The position numbers and the translations under genes were made by a program. Below are positions 17,067 to 26,542 of a stretch of DNA of 64,000 nt, in pieces; position 1 is the first letter of the stretch, and each line of letters opens with the position of its first letter. The stretch lies in assembly GCA_009773475.1 (NCBI GenBank), contig WSXV01000005.1:62001-126000 (forward strand). The letters run 5' to 3'. The stretch is from Desulfobulbaceae bacterium. GTDB taxonomy: Bacteria; Desulfobacterota; Desulfobulbia; Desulfobulbales; Desulfocapsaceae. The notes beneath the pieces were generated by a model. The model worked only from the letters and a program-made list of their open reading frames with translations. It was not told the DNA's origin and did not search any database.

Positions 17067-19271
17067 ATGCAATCATCTGAGAATACTATCGATATCAATC
17101 CCACCCATCCTGCCCTTGATCTGGCAGATCTCAATCCTGCCCAGTACGAGGCGGTGATCAGAACCGAAGGGCCGGTGCTGGTTATTGCCGGGGCCGGCAG
17201 CGGCAAAACGAGAACCCTGGTCTATCGGGTTGCCCATCTCCTCGAAAAGGGGGTGTCTCCTGATAACATCCTCTTGCTTACCTTCACCCGCAAGTCCTCC
17301 CAGGAAATGCTGTGGCGGGCGAGTCGGCTTCTCAACGATTCCTGCAGCCGGGTGGTGGGCGGCACCTTCCATGGGACGGCAAATCTCCTGCTCAGGCGTT
17401 ATGGATCGCACCTGGGATTTGGCTCGAGCTTTACCATTATCGACCGTTCCGATGCGGAAGGGATCATCAATCTTCTGAAATCCTCCCTGGGACTCACCGG
17501 CCGTGACCTCCAGTTCCCCACCCGGCGGGTCATCATCAACATGATCAGCGGGGCGGTCAATAAGTCCATCCCCCTGGAAGATCTGATCTATCGGCAGTAT
17601 GTGCATCTCAGTGAGCATGCCGATGATCTGCTCAAGCTGCAGCAGCACTATCAGGAGTTTAAGTTCACCCATGCCCTGATGGATTACGACGACCTGCTGG
17701 TCAACTGGAAACGGCTGCTGGCTGAGGTCCCGGAAGCAAGGCAGGCGATTGCCGCCCGTTTCACCCACATCATGGTGGATGAGTATCAGGACACCAATCT
17801 GGTCCAGGCTGAAATAGTTCGTCTACTGGCCTATGGACATGACAATGTGATGGTGGTTGGCGATGATTCCCAATCCATCTATTCCTTTCGCGGCGCTGAT
17901 TTTTACAATATCATGCGTTTTCCCAAGCTGTTTCCTGACACCCACATCATCAAGCTGGAAGAGAACTACCGTTCCACTCAGCCGATCCTCTCCCTGACCA
18001 ATGATATTATCTGTCAGGCCACGGAAAAATATAGCAAGACCCTGTTTACCCGTTTGGAAGGGACGATCAAACCCTTGCTCTTTGCCGCGGCCGATGAACG
18101 GGAAGAGGCCCGATTTGTGGCCGGAAAAATCAAGGAGCTGGTCGCATCAGGAGTCAGGTGCCAGGAGATTGCGGTCTTGTTCCGCTCCGGCTTTCATTCC
18201 TATAAACTGGAGATTGAGCTTGCCGCCGGTGGGCTTGAATTTGAAAAGCGGGGTGGCCTGAAGCTGACTGAGTCAGCCCATATGAAGGATGCCCTCTCTT
18301 TCTTAAGAATCCTGGCCAACCCTCGGGATAATCTTTCCTGGAATCGGGTCCTGTTGCATCTCGACAAGGTGGGCCCCAAAACGGCCCAGAAGATCGCCGC
18401 CCAGATTGGCCAGTCGTCGGAGCCGTTCCAGGCCCTGGCTGAGTATCCGGCAGGAAAGACCTGGGAGGCGGGGATGCGGCTTCTCGCCAGCCTTTTTGCC
18501 GATCTGCTGGAAGAAAAGGTGCCGGCCGTCATGTTTGAACTGATCATGGTCTACTATCAGCCGATTTTTGAGCGCTTGTATCATGATGACTATCCCATGC
18601 GGCAGAAAGAACTGGAGCAGCTGCGGGCAATTATCGCTGAATATGCGGACTTGCAGGCCTTTGTCGATGATACCACCCTTGATCCGCCGGAGGCGGTGAG
18701 CTCCCACCGGGTTGAGGATTCCGAGCGGTTGGTCCTCTCGACGATTCATTCGGCCAAGGGGCTGGAATGGGAGGGGGTTTTTATCATCGGCCTGGCCGAG
18801 GGCCGTTTCCCCCACGCCAAGGCGGAAGCGGGAGAGCAGTGGGAGGAGGAGCGGCGTCTGTTGTATGTGGCTGCCACCCGCGCCAAAAAGCATCTCTTCT
18901 TAAGCTATCCGAAAGAGCTGATGACCCCGGATCGACAGTTCCGGAGGGTGGGCGTGTCTCCTTTTCTTGCCGAACTCAAGGGCGGTCTTTTTGAGCGTGT
19001 CGCGGAAGAACGGCCGACTTCCACCCTGCAGATGGGTCAGGGGTACGGTAGGGGGGAAAGCGCTGTCCCCTCCATCCCCCATTTACGCAAAAGTCGGAGT
19101 AAGGTTGCGATAACGGATCTTGCCAAGGGCGTCCGGGTCAGCCATGCTTTTTTTGGCACCGGGACAGTGGCGGTCATCCATGGCGGCAGGTCGGTGGATG
19201 TCCAGTTTGAGCGGCATGGCCTGAAAACTCTGCATCTTGATTATGCAAAATTGACCATTGTGACCGAGTAG
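17067..19271 (+). CDS. UvrD/PcrA-type 3'-5' DNA helicase
   Basis: An SF1A helicase of about 734 residues for repair and replication restart. The Q-motif region LNPAQYEAV is followed by Walker A GAGSGKT at about residue 42, TFTRKSSQEM (Ia), DEYQDTN (Walker B, about 238), GDDSQSIYSFRGAD (III), LEENYRST (IV), STIHSAKGLEW (V) and VAATRAKKHL (VI). The C-terminal 50 residues (GVRVSHAFFGTGTVAVI) form the tudor-like domain that binds RNA polymerase in PcrA/UvrD. The frame is open to 16923, but the extra 48 residues do not resemble the family, so the ATG at 17067 is taken; its Shine-Dalgarno is weak. UvrD and PcrA cannot be told apart here. Confidence 0.93.
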   Translation: MQSSENTIDINPTHPALDLADLNPAQYEAVIRTEGPVLVIAGAGSGKTRTLVYRVAHLLEKGVSPDNILLLTFTRKSSQEMLWRASRLLNDSCSRVVGGTFHGTANLLLRRYGSHLGFGSSFTIIDRSDAEGIINLLKSSLGLTGRDLQFPTRRVIINMISGAVNKSIPLEDLIYRQYVHLSEHADDLLKLQQHYQEFKFTHALMDYDDLLVNWKRLLAEVPEARQAIAARFTHIMVDEYQDTNLVQAEIVRLLAYGHDNVMVVGDDSQSIYSFRGADFYNIMRFPKLFPDTHIIKLEENYRSTQPILSLTNDIICQATEKYSKTLFTRLEGTIKPLLFAAADEREEARFVAGKIKELVASGVRCQEIAVLFRSGFHSYKLEIELAAGGLEFEKRGGLKLTESAHMKDALSFLRILANPRDNLSWNRVLLHLDKVGPKTAQKIAAQIGQSSEPFQALAEYPAGKTWEAGMRLLASLFADLLEEKVPAVMFELIMVYYQPIFERLYHDDYPMRQKELEQLRAIIAEYADLQAFVDDTTLDPPEAVSSHRVEDSERLVLSTIHSAKGLEWEGVFIIGLAEGRFPHAKAEAGEQWEEERRLLYVAATRAKKHLFLSYPKELMTPDRQFRRVGVSPFLAELKGGLFERVAEERPTSTLQMGQGYGRGESAVPSIPHLRKSRSKVAITDLAKGVRVSHAFFGTGTVAVIHGGRSVDVQFERHGLKTLHLDYAKLTIVTE

Positions 19272-19385
19272 GGTTAGATCTTGCGCAGAGTCGTAGAGAA
19301 TGGCCAGGAAGTTCCCTGCTTCCCAAGCGTTGCATGAAACGAGAGCGTTTCTTAACCTTCAGCCTCCCAGCGTATCAGCCTTTGT

Positions 19386-20726
19386 ATGAACTTCCAGGAA
19401 GCACAAACCTACCTTGATGATCTCCAGTTTCATAAAATAAAGCTGGGCCTTGATTCCATGCGATCGTTTTTGGCTCGTGTCGGCCATCCCGAACAGTCCT
19501 TACGTTATGTGCATGTGGCCGGCACCAATGGCAAGGGATCCGTCAGTGTCACCCTTTTGACTCTGCTCGCCGGGGCCGGCTATCGGGTCGGCCTGTACAC
19601 CTCACCCCATCTCAGTTCGGTGCGAGAGCGCTTTCGGATCAACGATACCTATATCAGCGCTGAAAAGTTTGCCGAGATCGCAAGCCGCATCCGAGAGGTG
19701 CTGGGCATTGATAAGATCACCTATTTCGAGTTTACCACCGCCCTTGCCCTGCTCTGGTTTGCTGAATCAAACCTTGACCTGGTGATCCTTGAGACCGGAA
19801 TGGGTGGTCGGTTGGATGCCACTAACGTGATTGTCCCACTGGTCTCGGTGATCACTAACGTGACCATGGATCATGAGGCCTATCTCGGCACCACTGTGGC
19901 CGCAGTGGCGGCGGAAAAGGCGGGGATTATCAAGGCGTCTGTGCCCGTGGTTTCCGGGCTGGCGGCAGATGAGGGCTTGGCGGTGGTGGAGCGAATTTGT
20001 GAGGAAAAAGAAGCGCCCCTATACTGTTATGGTCAGGATTTTTCAGCCAGTCAGGGTGTGGATCATCTCTGGTCGTGGGAGCCGGTGGGCCAACGCTTGG
20101 CTGCCTGCGGTCTTGATGCCCTGCGCTGTTCCATGCGCGGCAGCTATCAGATTGTTAACGCCTCCCTCGCCTTGGCGGTATTAGCCCTGCTGCAGCCGCA
20201 CGGGTTTCTGTTGTCTTCTGCCGCCATTCGTTCCGGTCTTGCGAGGGTGCGTTGGCCGGGGCGTCTTGAGCATATTTGTCTTGATCGGCAAAGTCGCGTA
20301 GTATTGGCATCGGGGCAGACAACCGATGCCACCGTGATCTGTTATCTCCTGGATGGGGCTCACAATCCCGCTGGGGTGGAGAGCCTGGTGCGAACCCTGC
20401 GTCAGGAGTATAAATACCGGCGTTTGATCGTGGTCTGGGGCGCCATGCTGGATAAGGATCTGGATAATACCCTGCCGCTTATTGCGGAAATGGCCGATGT
20501 TTTAATGTTGACCCGGCCTGCGGGAGAACGGGCCGCTACTCCCGAACAGCTGTTGGCCCATCTGGATCCCACTGCCCAGCCGCGCTGCGAGTGTGTCGTC
20601 GATGTTGAACGGGCCTTGCGGCGGGCTGAGGAGTTGGCTCAGGATGGTGACTTGATCGTGGTGGCCGGTTCTTTATATCTTATCGGGGCGGCGCGCCGGA
20701 TCCTGGTGGGAGAGCTGGTGGAGTAG
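19386..20726 (+). CDS. folC: Bifunctional folylpolyglutamate synthase / dihydrofolate synthase
   Basis: Adds glutamate to dihydropteroate and to folates using ATP. It is a Mur-ligase-type protein of 446 residues, the usual length. The ATP loop is HVAGTNGKGSVS, followed by LYTSPHLSSVRERFRIN, LETGMGGRLDATN, TNVTMDHEAYLG and the C-terminal DGAHNPAG motif. It runs straight into the HNH gene, whose ATG directly follows the folC stop codon, so the two are co-transcribed. With pabBC 9 kb upstream the region supplies two folate steps, although not in one operon. Confidence 0.96.
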   Translation: MNFQEAQTYLDDLQFHKIKLGLDSMRSFLARVGHPEQSLRYVHVAGTNGKGSVSVTLLTLLAGAGYRVGLYTSPHLSSVRERFRINDTYISAEKFAEIASRIREVLGIDKITYFEFTTALALLWFAESNLDLVILETGMGGRLDATNVIVPLVSVITNVTMDHEAYLGTTVAAVAAEKAGIIKASVPVVSGLAADEGLAVVERICEEKEAPLYCYGQDFSASQGVDHLWSWEPVGQRLAACGLDALRCSMRGSYQIVNASLALAVLALLQPHGFLLSSAAIRSGLARVRWPGRLEHICLDRQSRVVLASGQTTDATVICYLLDGAHNPAGVESLVRTLRQEYKYRRLIVVWGAMLDKDLDNTLPLIAEMADVLMLTRPAGERAATPEQLLAHLDPTAQPRCECVVDVERALRRAEELAQDGDLIVVAGSLYLIGAARRILVGELVE

Positions 20727-21029
20727 ATGATGGATTCTTTTGGTTTTGACGGTATGGACGAGGCCGAAATCCGCACCGAGCGGGCCAAGGCCAGAGAGAT
20801 GCGCAAAAGCCGCTGGTGGCAGCAGAAAACCGCTTCCGGGCAATGTTATTATTGTCAGCAGATTGTTACGTTTAAAGAGCTGACAATGGATCATCTGGTG
20901 CCCCTGACCCGGGGCGGCCGCAGCACCAGGGACAATCTGGTGCCTTCCTGCAAGGCCTGCAATACTTTGAAAAAAAATATGCTTCCCTTGGAATGGGAAG
21001 CATATCTGGAATCGTGCAAGGCTCCTTGA
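20727..21029 (+). CDS. HNH endonuclease domain protein
   Basis: A 100-residue protein ending in a complete HNH nuclease module: C-x2-C (CYYC), the catalytic DHLVPLTRGG block, an Asn in RDNLVPSC and the second pair C-x2-C (CKAC), which together bind a structural zinc and the catalytic metal. The first 35 residues are charged and helical (RTERAKAREMRKSRWWQQK). The start codon follows the folC stop with no gap, implying re-initiation. No restriction or phage genes are near. Small solitary HNH proteins of this type occur widely in Deltaproteobacteria and their target is unknown. Confidence 0.88.
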   Translation: MMDSFGFDGMDEAEIRTERAKAREMRKSRWWQQKTASGQCYYCQQIVTFKELTMDHLVPLTRGGRSTRDNLVPSCKACNTLKKNMLPLEWEAYLESCKAP

Positions 21030-21065
21030 AGACAGGCTTGCGATAGAGAGAAGGGGACTCGCTTT

Positions 21066-21914
21066 TCAGCGTCCTGTTTCTTCCTGCGAAGATCTTGGGT
21101 TGAGCAAGAGGGGCGGCTGGGAAGAGGGAAAAGAAATCCCTTTTTCGTCAAAGGTCTCTTTGATCCTTTCGGTGAGAGCAAAGCGCACATCCCAGTAGTC
21201 AGGGGTGTTGACCCACGGGCGGACCACGATCTGGATGCCGGAATCTCCCAGCTCAGCCACGGCGATGACCGGTAATGGGGAGGTCAATACCCGTTTTTCT
21301 GCCTGCAGGAGTTCCCGTAAAAGCTTTTTGACCTGATGAATATCCTCCTGATACCCAATTCTGACCGACAGGTCGATGCGGCGGGTTGCTTCGGAATTGA
21401 TATTGGTGATCACGCCCTTGGTGATGGCGCTGTTGGGGACAAAAATCTTCTGGTTGTCAGCAGTGATAATGACCGTGCTGAAGATGTCAATGACTCGAAC
21501 TGCGCCTGTCACCCCGCCGGCAGAGATCGCGTCACCGACCTTGAACGGCCTGAACAAAATCAACATCACGCCGGCGGCGAAGTTGGCCAGGGAATCCTTG
21601 AGCGCCAGGCCAATGGCCAGGCCGGCCGCGCCGAGAATGGCAACAAACGAGGTGGTCTTGATGCCAAGCTGGTCGGCGGCTGCGATAACCACGGCCGTGA
21701 GCAAAGCGTAGTAGATGATCTTGTTGAGAAAGCTGGCCAGTGTTACATCCACCCCGCTCCGATGCAGGGCCTTCTGGCCCAGGTTGGCAAGCCAGTGGGC
21801 CAGCCAGCGGCCGATGATGAAGATGGTAATGGCTAGAAGAACGCCAATGCCGTTGTGTATCAGCCAGTCTTTGGCGGAGTGCAGATATTGAACCGGAGCC
21901 TGTGCCGCATCCAT
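21066..21914 (-). CDS. mscS: Small-conductance mechanosensitive channel, MscS family
   Basis: A 282-residue inner-membrane channel opened by membrane tension in hypo-osmotic shock. There are three membrane helices (about 20-40, 58-82, 90-115), the third being the glycine- and alanine-rich pore helix (ILGAAGLAIGLALKDSLANF). The MscS beta domain (PFKVGDAI, GAVRVIDIFSTVI, VPNSAITKGVI) and the alpha/beta C-terminal domain follow. An aggag sequence lies 9 bp before the ATG at 21914. It converges on the HNH gene with only 36 bp between stop codons. Confidence 0.95.
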   Translation of the reverse strand: MDAAQAPVQYLHSAKDWLIHNGIGVLLAITIFIIGRWLAHWLANLGQKALHRSGVDVTLASFLNKIIYYALLTAVVIAAADQLGIKTTSFVAILGAAGLAIGLALKDSLANFAAGVMLILFRPFKVGDAISAGGVTGAVRVIDIFSTVIITADNQKIFVPNSAITKGVITNINSEATRRIDLSVRIGYQEDIHQVKKLLRELLQAEKRVLTSPLPVIAVAELGDSGIQIVVRPWVNTPDYWDVRFALTERIKETFDEKGISFPSSQPPLLLNPRSSQEETGR

Positions 21915-22145
21915 GGTGTTGGTTCTCCTGAAATGGTGATGGTCGGGTGAGTTGCAGGGGACATACTAGCTTGAAATCATAGTCAGGGAACAGGAAAAGA
22001 TCAAATATTATCAACTCTTCGTGGTTGTTAGTGGGCTTCTTGGGGTACTACTGGAGTGTTGTCTGGTGGAAAAAGATAATGCACGAGTCTGAAAAATAGT
22101 TTAAAGCTGAGAAGCTATCTCTGTAGGTGTTGCAAAAGAAACATT

Positions 22146-22222
22146 GGGCGGGTAGCTCAGCTGGATAGAGTGTCGGCCTCCGAAGCCGAAGGTCGCGGGT
22201 CCGAATCCCGCCTCGCCCACCA
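22146..22222 (+). tRNA. tRNA-Arg (anticodon CCG)
   Basis: A cloverleaf can be folded by eye: acceptor gggcggg/ctcgccc with one G-U, D-stem gctc/gagt, anticodon stem tcggc/gccga around the loop ctccgaa with anticodon CCG, T-stem gcggg/cccgc, and an encoded 3' CCA. Length is 77 nt. An intrinsic terminator follows 34 nt downstream. Confidence 0.97.
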
Positions 22223-22255
22223 TTTGAGATTATAAAGCAGTCCAATAAGTATGTT

Positions 22256-22291
22256 AAGCCCGCTACCTGCTCAGGATAGCGGGCTTTTTTT
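22256..22291 (+). terminator. Intrinsic terminator after tRNA-Arg
   Basis: Stem aagcccgcta/tagcgggctt followed by a run of seven T. Confidence 0.9.
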
Positions 22292-22402
22292 GTTGTCTTG
22301 CAGGGACCGGCAAGGTAGCATGCTGCAATCTATTGTTTGTTCTTTGTAGGAGTGTGCACTGAAATTGACTTTGCTCAAGTTCATTCAAAAAAGGAGGACT
22401 CA

Positions 22403-22906
22403 ATGAAAAAAAACTTTCCACTAGCTACATGTATCGTGCTTTTCATCGGTATGATTTGCGGATTTGACAGCAATGGGAAGCTTGCGTTCGGAGCTGATGG
22501 GCCAAAGCTTATTGAACCGGCCATGATCATCACGGTGGAGGATGCCAGGGCGCTGACCGGTGCCGGTTTTGGCGAGTGTACCGTTACAGAACAGGCGGCT
22601 GTCGGTCTGAAACTCTGTGTGTATGAGAAGGACGGGGCTTTTCTGCAACTGGGATTGACGCAGACTAAACAGAACGGCAACACTCCGGAATCCATCTATA
22701 ATTCGATTAAGGGAGCATTTAAGGATGCGGCAAAGATCGAAGGGGTGGGCGATGACAACTTTGTTGCGCCTCCGGGATTGCATATACTGAAAGACGGATA
22801 TTATATGACGGTTTCCTTGGGACTTCTCAACAAAGACAGGGAAAAGCTGAAGGCGGTGGGAATCAAGGCTGTCTCTAATTTGAGCAAATATACCCAGAAA
22901 AAGTGA
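22403..22906 (+). CDS. Exported protein of unknown function
   Basis: A 167-residue protein with a signal peptide (MKKN, then a hydrophobic core FPLATCIVLFIGMICGF, cleavage probably after LAFGA). The mature part has a helix EDARALTGAGFGECTV and a beta-rich core with LCVYEKDGAFLQLGL. It carries two Cys in the mature region that could form a disulfide. aaaaaggaggact just before the ATG fixes the start. The OmpA-family gene follows after 57 bp on the same strand, so the two are probably co-transcribed and work at the envelope. The family is not recognised. Confidence 0.78.
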   Translation: MKKNFPLATCIVLFIGMICGFDSNGKLAFGADGPKLIEPAMIITVEDARALTGAGFGECTVTEQAAVGLKLCVYEKDGAFLQLGLTQTKQNGNTPESIYNSIKGAFKDAAKIEGVGDDNFVAPPGLHILKDGYYMTVSLGLLNKDREKLKAVGIKAVSNLSKYTQKK

Positions 22907-22963
22907 CTGGTTACCCTTTGAGTCAACCCTTTAAAGAACCCTTAATTGCGGAGGTATATAGAG

Positions 22964-24064
22964 ATGCGGCATAAATTTGTATGGTTTCAGGTGTTGTTTT
23001 GCTTACTTGCAAGTTTTTCGTGGACAAGCAACGCTTCGGCGGATGCTACCTTGCCGACGGCGGACAGAACCGGTGCCAAGGACTCACCGCTCATCGGTCG
23101 TTTTGCCGGTTCGTTTATCGTTGCCTACGACATGAAAGACTATGACGAATTTTCATTGCCTCTTGGCCCACTCAAACCTGTTGCCGATAAGGAAAAGCGC
23201 GACGCCCATAATAACATCGTTTTTGCTCCCCAAGAGAGCAAGCTCTTGAGTGGCCGTCGTCTCCATCTGGTGTATCTTCTGCCCGAGAATATCAGCCCGT
23301 TGCAGGCCACTCGTAATTATCAGAATGAGGTGGGTAGCCTGAACGGCAATGATGGAAAACCACTGTTTGAGTGTAAGGGGTCTGATTGCGGTGGTGATCC
23401 AGGGCGAAGCAGTGAAGGCGGCGGGGGTGATCAAAGCCTGTCAATGTATCTGTGGCCGGAGGAAAATATCAAGGATAAGCATTTTACCAATGGTCATTGT
23501 GCCCAGACCGTTCGCACCAACGAGCAACATTTTGTGGCCTTCGAGCTGCCCGCCAAGAATGCCTATGTTTCGGTGTTGGCTTACAGCGTCAAGGATAACA
23601 GCTATTGCAAAGCCTTTAATAACCGGACAGTCGTGGTGGTTGATGTCTTTGAACGTAAGGCCATGGAGCAGAAAATGGTGACGGTCAAGGCCGAGGAAAT
23701 GGCCCAGTCGATTATGGCCAGCGGCCACATTGCCCTGTACGGCCTCTATTTTGATACCGGCAAGGCGGATGTAAAACCCGAATCCAAGGATACCCTTGAG
23801 CAGATAGCCAAGTTGCTCACAACGACCCCGTCGCTCAAATTACTGGTGGTTGGGCATACCGATAATGTTGGCACATTGAGTTCCAATATGGATCTGTCCA
23901 AACGCCGAGCAGATGCCGTTGTTTCTGTGCTGGTCAGTCAGTACGCCATTGATCGAACTCGTTTGAGCCCCGTGGGCGTATCGTTTGCAAGTCCTGTTGC
24001 CGCCAATAGCAATGACGAAGGAAGGGCTAAAAATCGCCGGGTTGAGCTGGTGCCAAATAGTTGA
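22964..24064 (+). CDS. OmpA-family envelope protein
   Basis: A 366-residue exported protein. The signal peptide ends near SNASA|DA. The N-terminal region (about 30-240) contains a DMKDYDEFSLPLGPL block that recalls DUF4892-type domains found fused to OmpA in other Gram-negatives, and a glycine/serine-rich insert (GGDPGRSSEGGGGDQ) at about 145-160. The C-terminal OmpA/MotB-like peptidoglycan-binding domain (about 255-366) has LYFDTGKADVKPES, VVGHTDNVGTLSSN and LSKRRADAVVSVL, with the Asp and Arg that hold meso-diaminopimelate. A ggagg lies 9 bp before the ATG at 22964. The gene overlaps the end of the convergent SRPBCC gene by 38 bp. Confidence 0.88.
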   Translation: MRHKFVWFQVLFCLLASFSWTSNASADATLPTADRTGAKDSPLIGRFAGSFIVAYDMKDYDEFSLPLGPLKPVADKEKRDAHNNIVFAPQESKLLSGRRLHLVYLLPENISPLQATRNYQNEVGSLNGNDGKPLFECKGSDCGGDPGRSSEGGGGDQSLSMYLWPEENIKDKHFTNGHCAQTVRTNEQHFVAFELPAKNAYVSVLAYSVKDNSYCKAFNNRTVVVVDVFERKAMEQKMVTVKAEEMAQSIMASGHIALYGLYFDTGKADVKPESKDTLEQIAKLLTTTPSLKLLVVGHTDNVGTLSSNMDLSKRRADAVVSVLVSQYAIDRTRLSPVGVSFASPVAANSNDEGRAKNRRVELVPNS

Positions 24065-24452
24065 ATGGCGCGATGCGAGCTATTTTTACCAGAGCAATCC
24101 AGCAGACAGGAAGATAGCCTGCTGCCCACCACGGCATATCAAAGCAGAGCTTGCAGGAATGATTGCCAGTCCGGATGAGTGTATGACCGGTGGCCTCGAA
24201 GGAACCGATACGCCAGCTCCAGAACTTCAGGTCTCTGAACTTGCTGATGGTGAAAGGAAGCCAGAACGAAAACAGCGTCTTGACCCGCCCCTTGCTGCCA
24301 AGTTTGATGTGTGATTCTTCGCAGTCCACAGCAACCAGCGAGGGGCCCCACATCGGCCAAAGACGGATATCTGTGAGGATATCCCACACGGCTTCCGGGG
24401 AAGCGGCAATTTCTTTACAGATGGAAATTCTCTTTTCCCTGAAAGATATCAT
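24027..24452 (-). CDS. SRPBCC (START/polyketide cyclase-like) superfamily protein
   Basis: A 141-residue helix-grip protein. The N-terminal strand-helix SICKEIAASPEAVWDILTDI, the WPMWGPSL turn and the central beta strands match the Bet v 1/START-like fold, which binds hydrophobic ligands. gggagggca directly before the ATG at 24452 is a strong Shine-Dalgarno. The C-terminal region (WWAAGYLPVCWIALVKIA) is unusually hydrophobic and may contact the membrane. The ligand is unknown. Confidence 0.78.
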   Translation of the reverse strand: MISFREKRISICKEIAASPEAVWDILTDIRLWPMWGPSLVAVDCEESHIKLGSKGRVKTLFSFWLPFTISKFRDLKFWSWRIGSFEATGHTLIRTGNHSCKLCFDMPWWAAGYLPVCWIALVKIARIAPFNYLAPAQPGDF

Positions 24453-24544
24453 TGCCCTCCCGTCATTTTTCCTTTTTTCAATGATGTTTCCCCACGAAAT
24501 CTGCCGCAGTGCGTTAGGAAGTCACGCTTACGGAAGATACATGA

Positions 24545-26542
24545 TCAGATCTTGAAGCTGCCGACAATAGTATTCAGTTCGGCGGCCATCTGCTGTAGAT
24601 CGGCAGAACTGTTCTGGACCTGCCGACTGTTCTCAGACATACTTGTGGCAGCCAGATTCACCTTGGCAATATCCTCAGCAATAGTACCGGCCACCACTGA
24701 GCTTTGGTTGACATTCTCATTGACCTCCTGGATTCCCTGACTGGCCTGAGCGATATTGCTGGCGATTTCCCTGGTTGCTGCAGTCTGTTCCACAACTGCT
24801 GATGCTATGGTTGTGACGATATCGTTCACACCGTCGATTATCTCGGAGATTTGATTTATTTCTGTAACCGTCGATTTGGTTGTCTGCTGCACCTCGTCGA
24901 TCTGTTTTTTAATATTCAAGGTGGCTTGCGCCGTTTGTTTGGCCAGCTCTTTGATCTCATTGGCAACTACCGCAAACCCTTTACCCGCTTCTCCCGCCCG
25001 GGCTGCCTCAATAGTCGCGTTCAGCGCCAGAAGATTAGTTTGTTCGGAGATTTCCGTGATTGTTTCTGTGACCATGCTGATTTGTTGGGCCGCATTGCCC
25101 AATTCTCCCATTTTCCCCGAAGCCTTTTGGGCTTGAAGCACTGCCTGCCTGGAAACATTACTGGCCCGTTCGGCATTTTCGGCGATTTCAGTGATGGTCG
25201 AACTCATCTCTTCGGCTGCTGAGGCCACCATATTGGTGTTGGTTGACGATTCTTCCATGGCGGCCGCGACATTATTGAGATTGGCGCTCATTTCTTCCGA
25301 GGCGGTGGCCACATTGGCCGCCCTCTGTGATGTGTCCACGGAGCCGTCGGACAATTCCCTGGCTATTGCAGAGAGCTGATTGGCGGATGAATTGACATTA
25401 CTTGAGTTTTCCGCGATCCGTTTGATGATACCCTGAAGCTTTTCAATAAAGGTGTTGAACCAGAAACCAAGCTCACCGATTTCATCCTTTGACTTGGCGT
25501 CCAGACGCATCGTCAGGTCACCTTCGCCTTCGGCAATATCCTTGAGACTGCTGATTGCCCGGTTAATCGGTTTGACAATCAGGCCGGCCGAGTAAGCAAC
25601 CGCTACGATTGTCAACAGAATCGCCACGAGAGTGACAATGAGGCTTGCGTTGCGAATGGAGTGTGCTGCCTCCAAAAACTCCGATTCATTCTGAGTGACG
25701 GCGACATGCCAATTTGTTACCGATAAAGGGCAAAAACCGGAAATTTTGTCGACACCATTAAAGGTGTATTTTTCGACACCCCTTTCACCGGCCAGCATTC
25801 TCCTGACAAAAGTCTCCATTCCGGCCTGTTTGCTCAAATCAAGTGTAAGGATGTGTTTCGGTAGGGGATGGGCCAGCATGAGCGCCTTATGGTCGGTCAT
25901 GTATCCATAACCGGTTGTGCCGACTTTCCTTCCCGAAACCAGTTCGGTGAAAAATTCTACCTTCATAACCAATCCGAGTGTGCCGACAAATTCATTCGTC
26001 TCGGTTTGAATGGGAACGCAGATGACGGAGATGAGTTTGTCGGTGATTTTAGAACGGAAAATATCACTTATAGTTGTCTTCCCAGTATTTTTAGCGGCTT
26101 GGAAGTATTCCCGGTCGCCGACGTTACTGCCTTTATATTCTTTGCCATCGTCCAGTATCCCGGTGACTAGACTGCCCTTGGCGTCGGTGACAAAGATACC
26201 CTGATAGGAGGTGCCCAGCCTGGAGAATTTTTTTCCTAGACTGGCATAGAGTCCTTTGGCCTCTTCGGTGGCACCATCGGTGCCGCCTTTATGCACCTGG
26301 GCTAGAACATTGACGACCTCCTTGTCGGTGGCAATGACCTCGGCAAGTTTAATTTCTTCCTTCAGGGTCTGGTCGACAAGTCCGGCAAGGTCAGCGGCAA
26401 TAGCTGCGGCATTTTTGGAGGACAAATCCGAAAGAGCGGTGGATGATTTTGAGATCGATAGAATGCTGATAACGATAAGGGGAAGGAGAACCAGAGTAAT
26501 ACCACCGGCGAGAAGTTTGAACCGAATTGATGTGATTTTCAT
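24545..26542 (-). CDS. Methyl-accepting chemotaxis protein with dCache-type sensor
   Basis: A 665-residue chemoreceptor. TM1 is at about 9-30, a double Cache (dCache_1-like) periplasmic ligand domain at about 35-290 (DREYFQAAKNTGKTTISDIF is typical), and TM2 at about 300-322. HAMP follows (VKPINRAISSLKDIAEGEGDLT) and then a long signalling domain with the tip [20 protein letters not shown]. Unlike the other chemoreceptor in this window it has no hemerythrin tail and no C-terminal CheR/CheB pentapeptide. The start at 26542 has gagagg upstream; the longer open frame to 26590 lacks one. The ligand is probably a small organic acid or amino acid. Confidence 0.94.
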   Translation of the reverse strand: MKITSIRFKLLAGGITLVLLPLIVISILSISKSSTALSDLSSKNAAAIAADLAGLVDQTLKEEIKLAEVIATDKEVVNVLAQVHKGGTDGATEEAKGLYASLGKKFSRLGTSYQGIFVTDAKGSLVTGILDDGKEYKGSNVGDREYFQAAKNTGKTTISDIFRSKITDKLISVICVPIQTETNEFVGTLGLVMKVEFFTELVSGRKVGTTGYGYMTDHKALMLAHPLPKHILTLDLSKQAGMETFVRRMLAGERGVEKYTFNGVDKISGFCPLSVTNWHVAVTQNESEFLEAAHSIRNASLIVTLVAILLTIVAVAYSAGLIVKPINRAISSLKDIAEGEGDLTMRLDAKSKDEIGELGFWFNTFIEKLQGIIKRIAENSSNVNSSANQLSAIARELSDGSVDTSQRAANVATASEEMSANLNNVAAAMEESSTNTNMVASAAEEMSSTITEIAENAERASNVSRQAVLQAQKASGKMGELGNAAQQISMVTETITEISEQTNLLALNATIEAARAGEAGKGFAVVANEIKELAKQTAQATLNIKKQIDEVQQTTKSTVTEINQISEIIDGVNDIVTTIASAVVEQTAATREIASNIAQASQGIQEVNENVNQSSVVAGTIAEDIAKVNLAATSMSENSRQVQNSSADLQQMAAELNTIVGSFKI

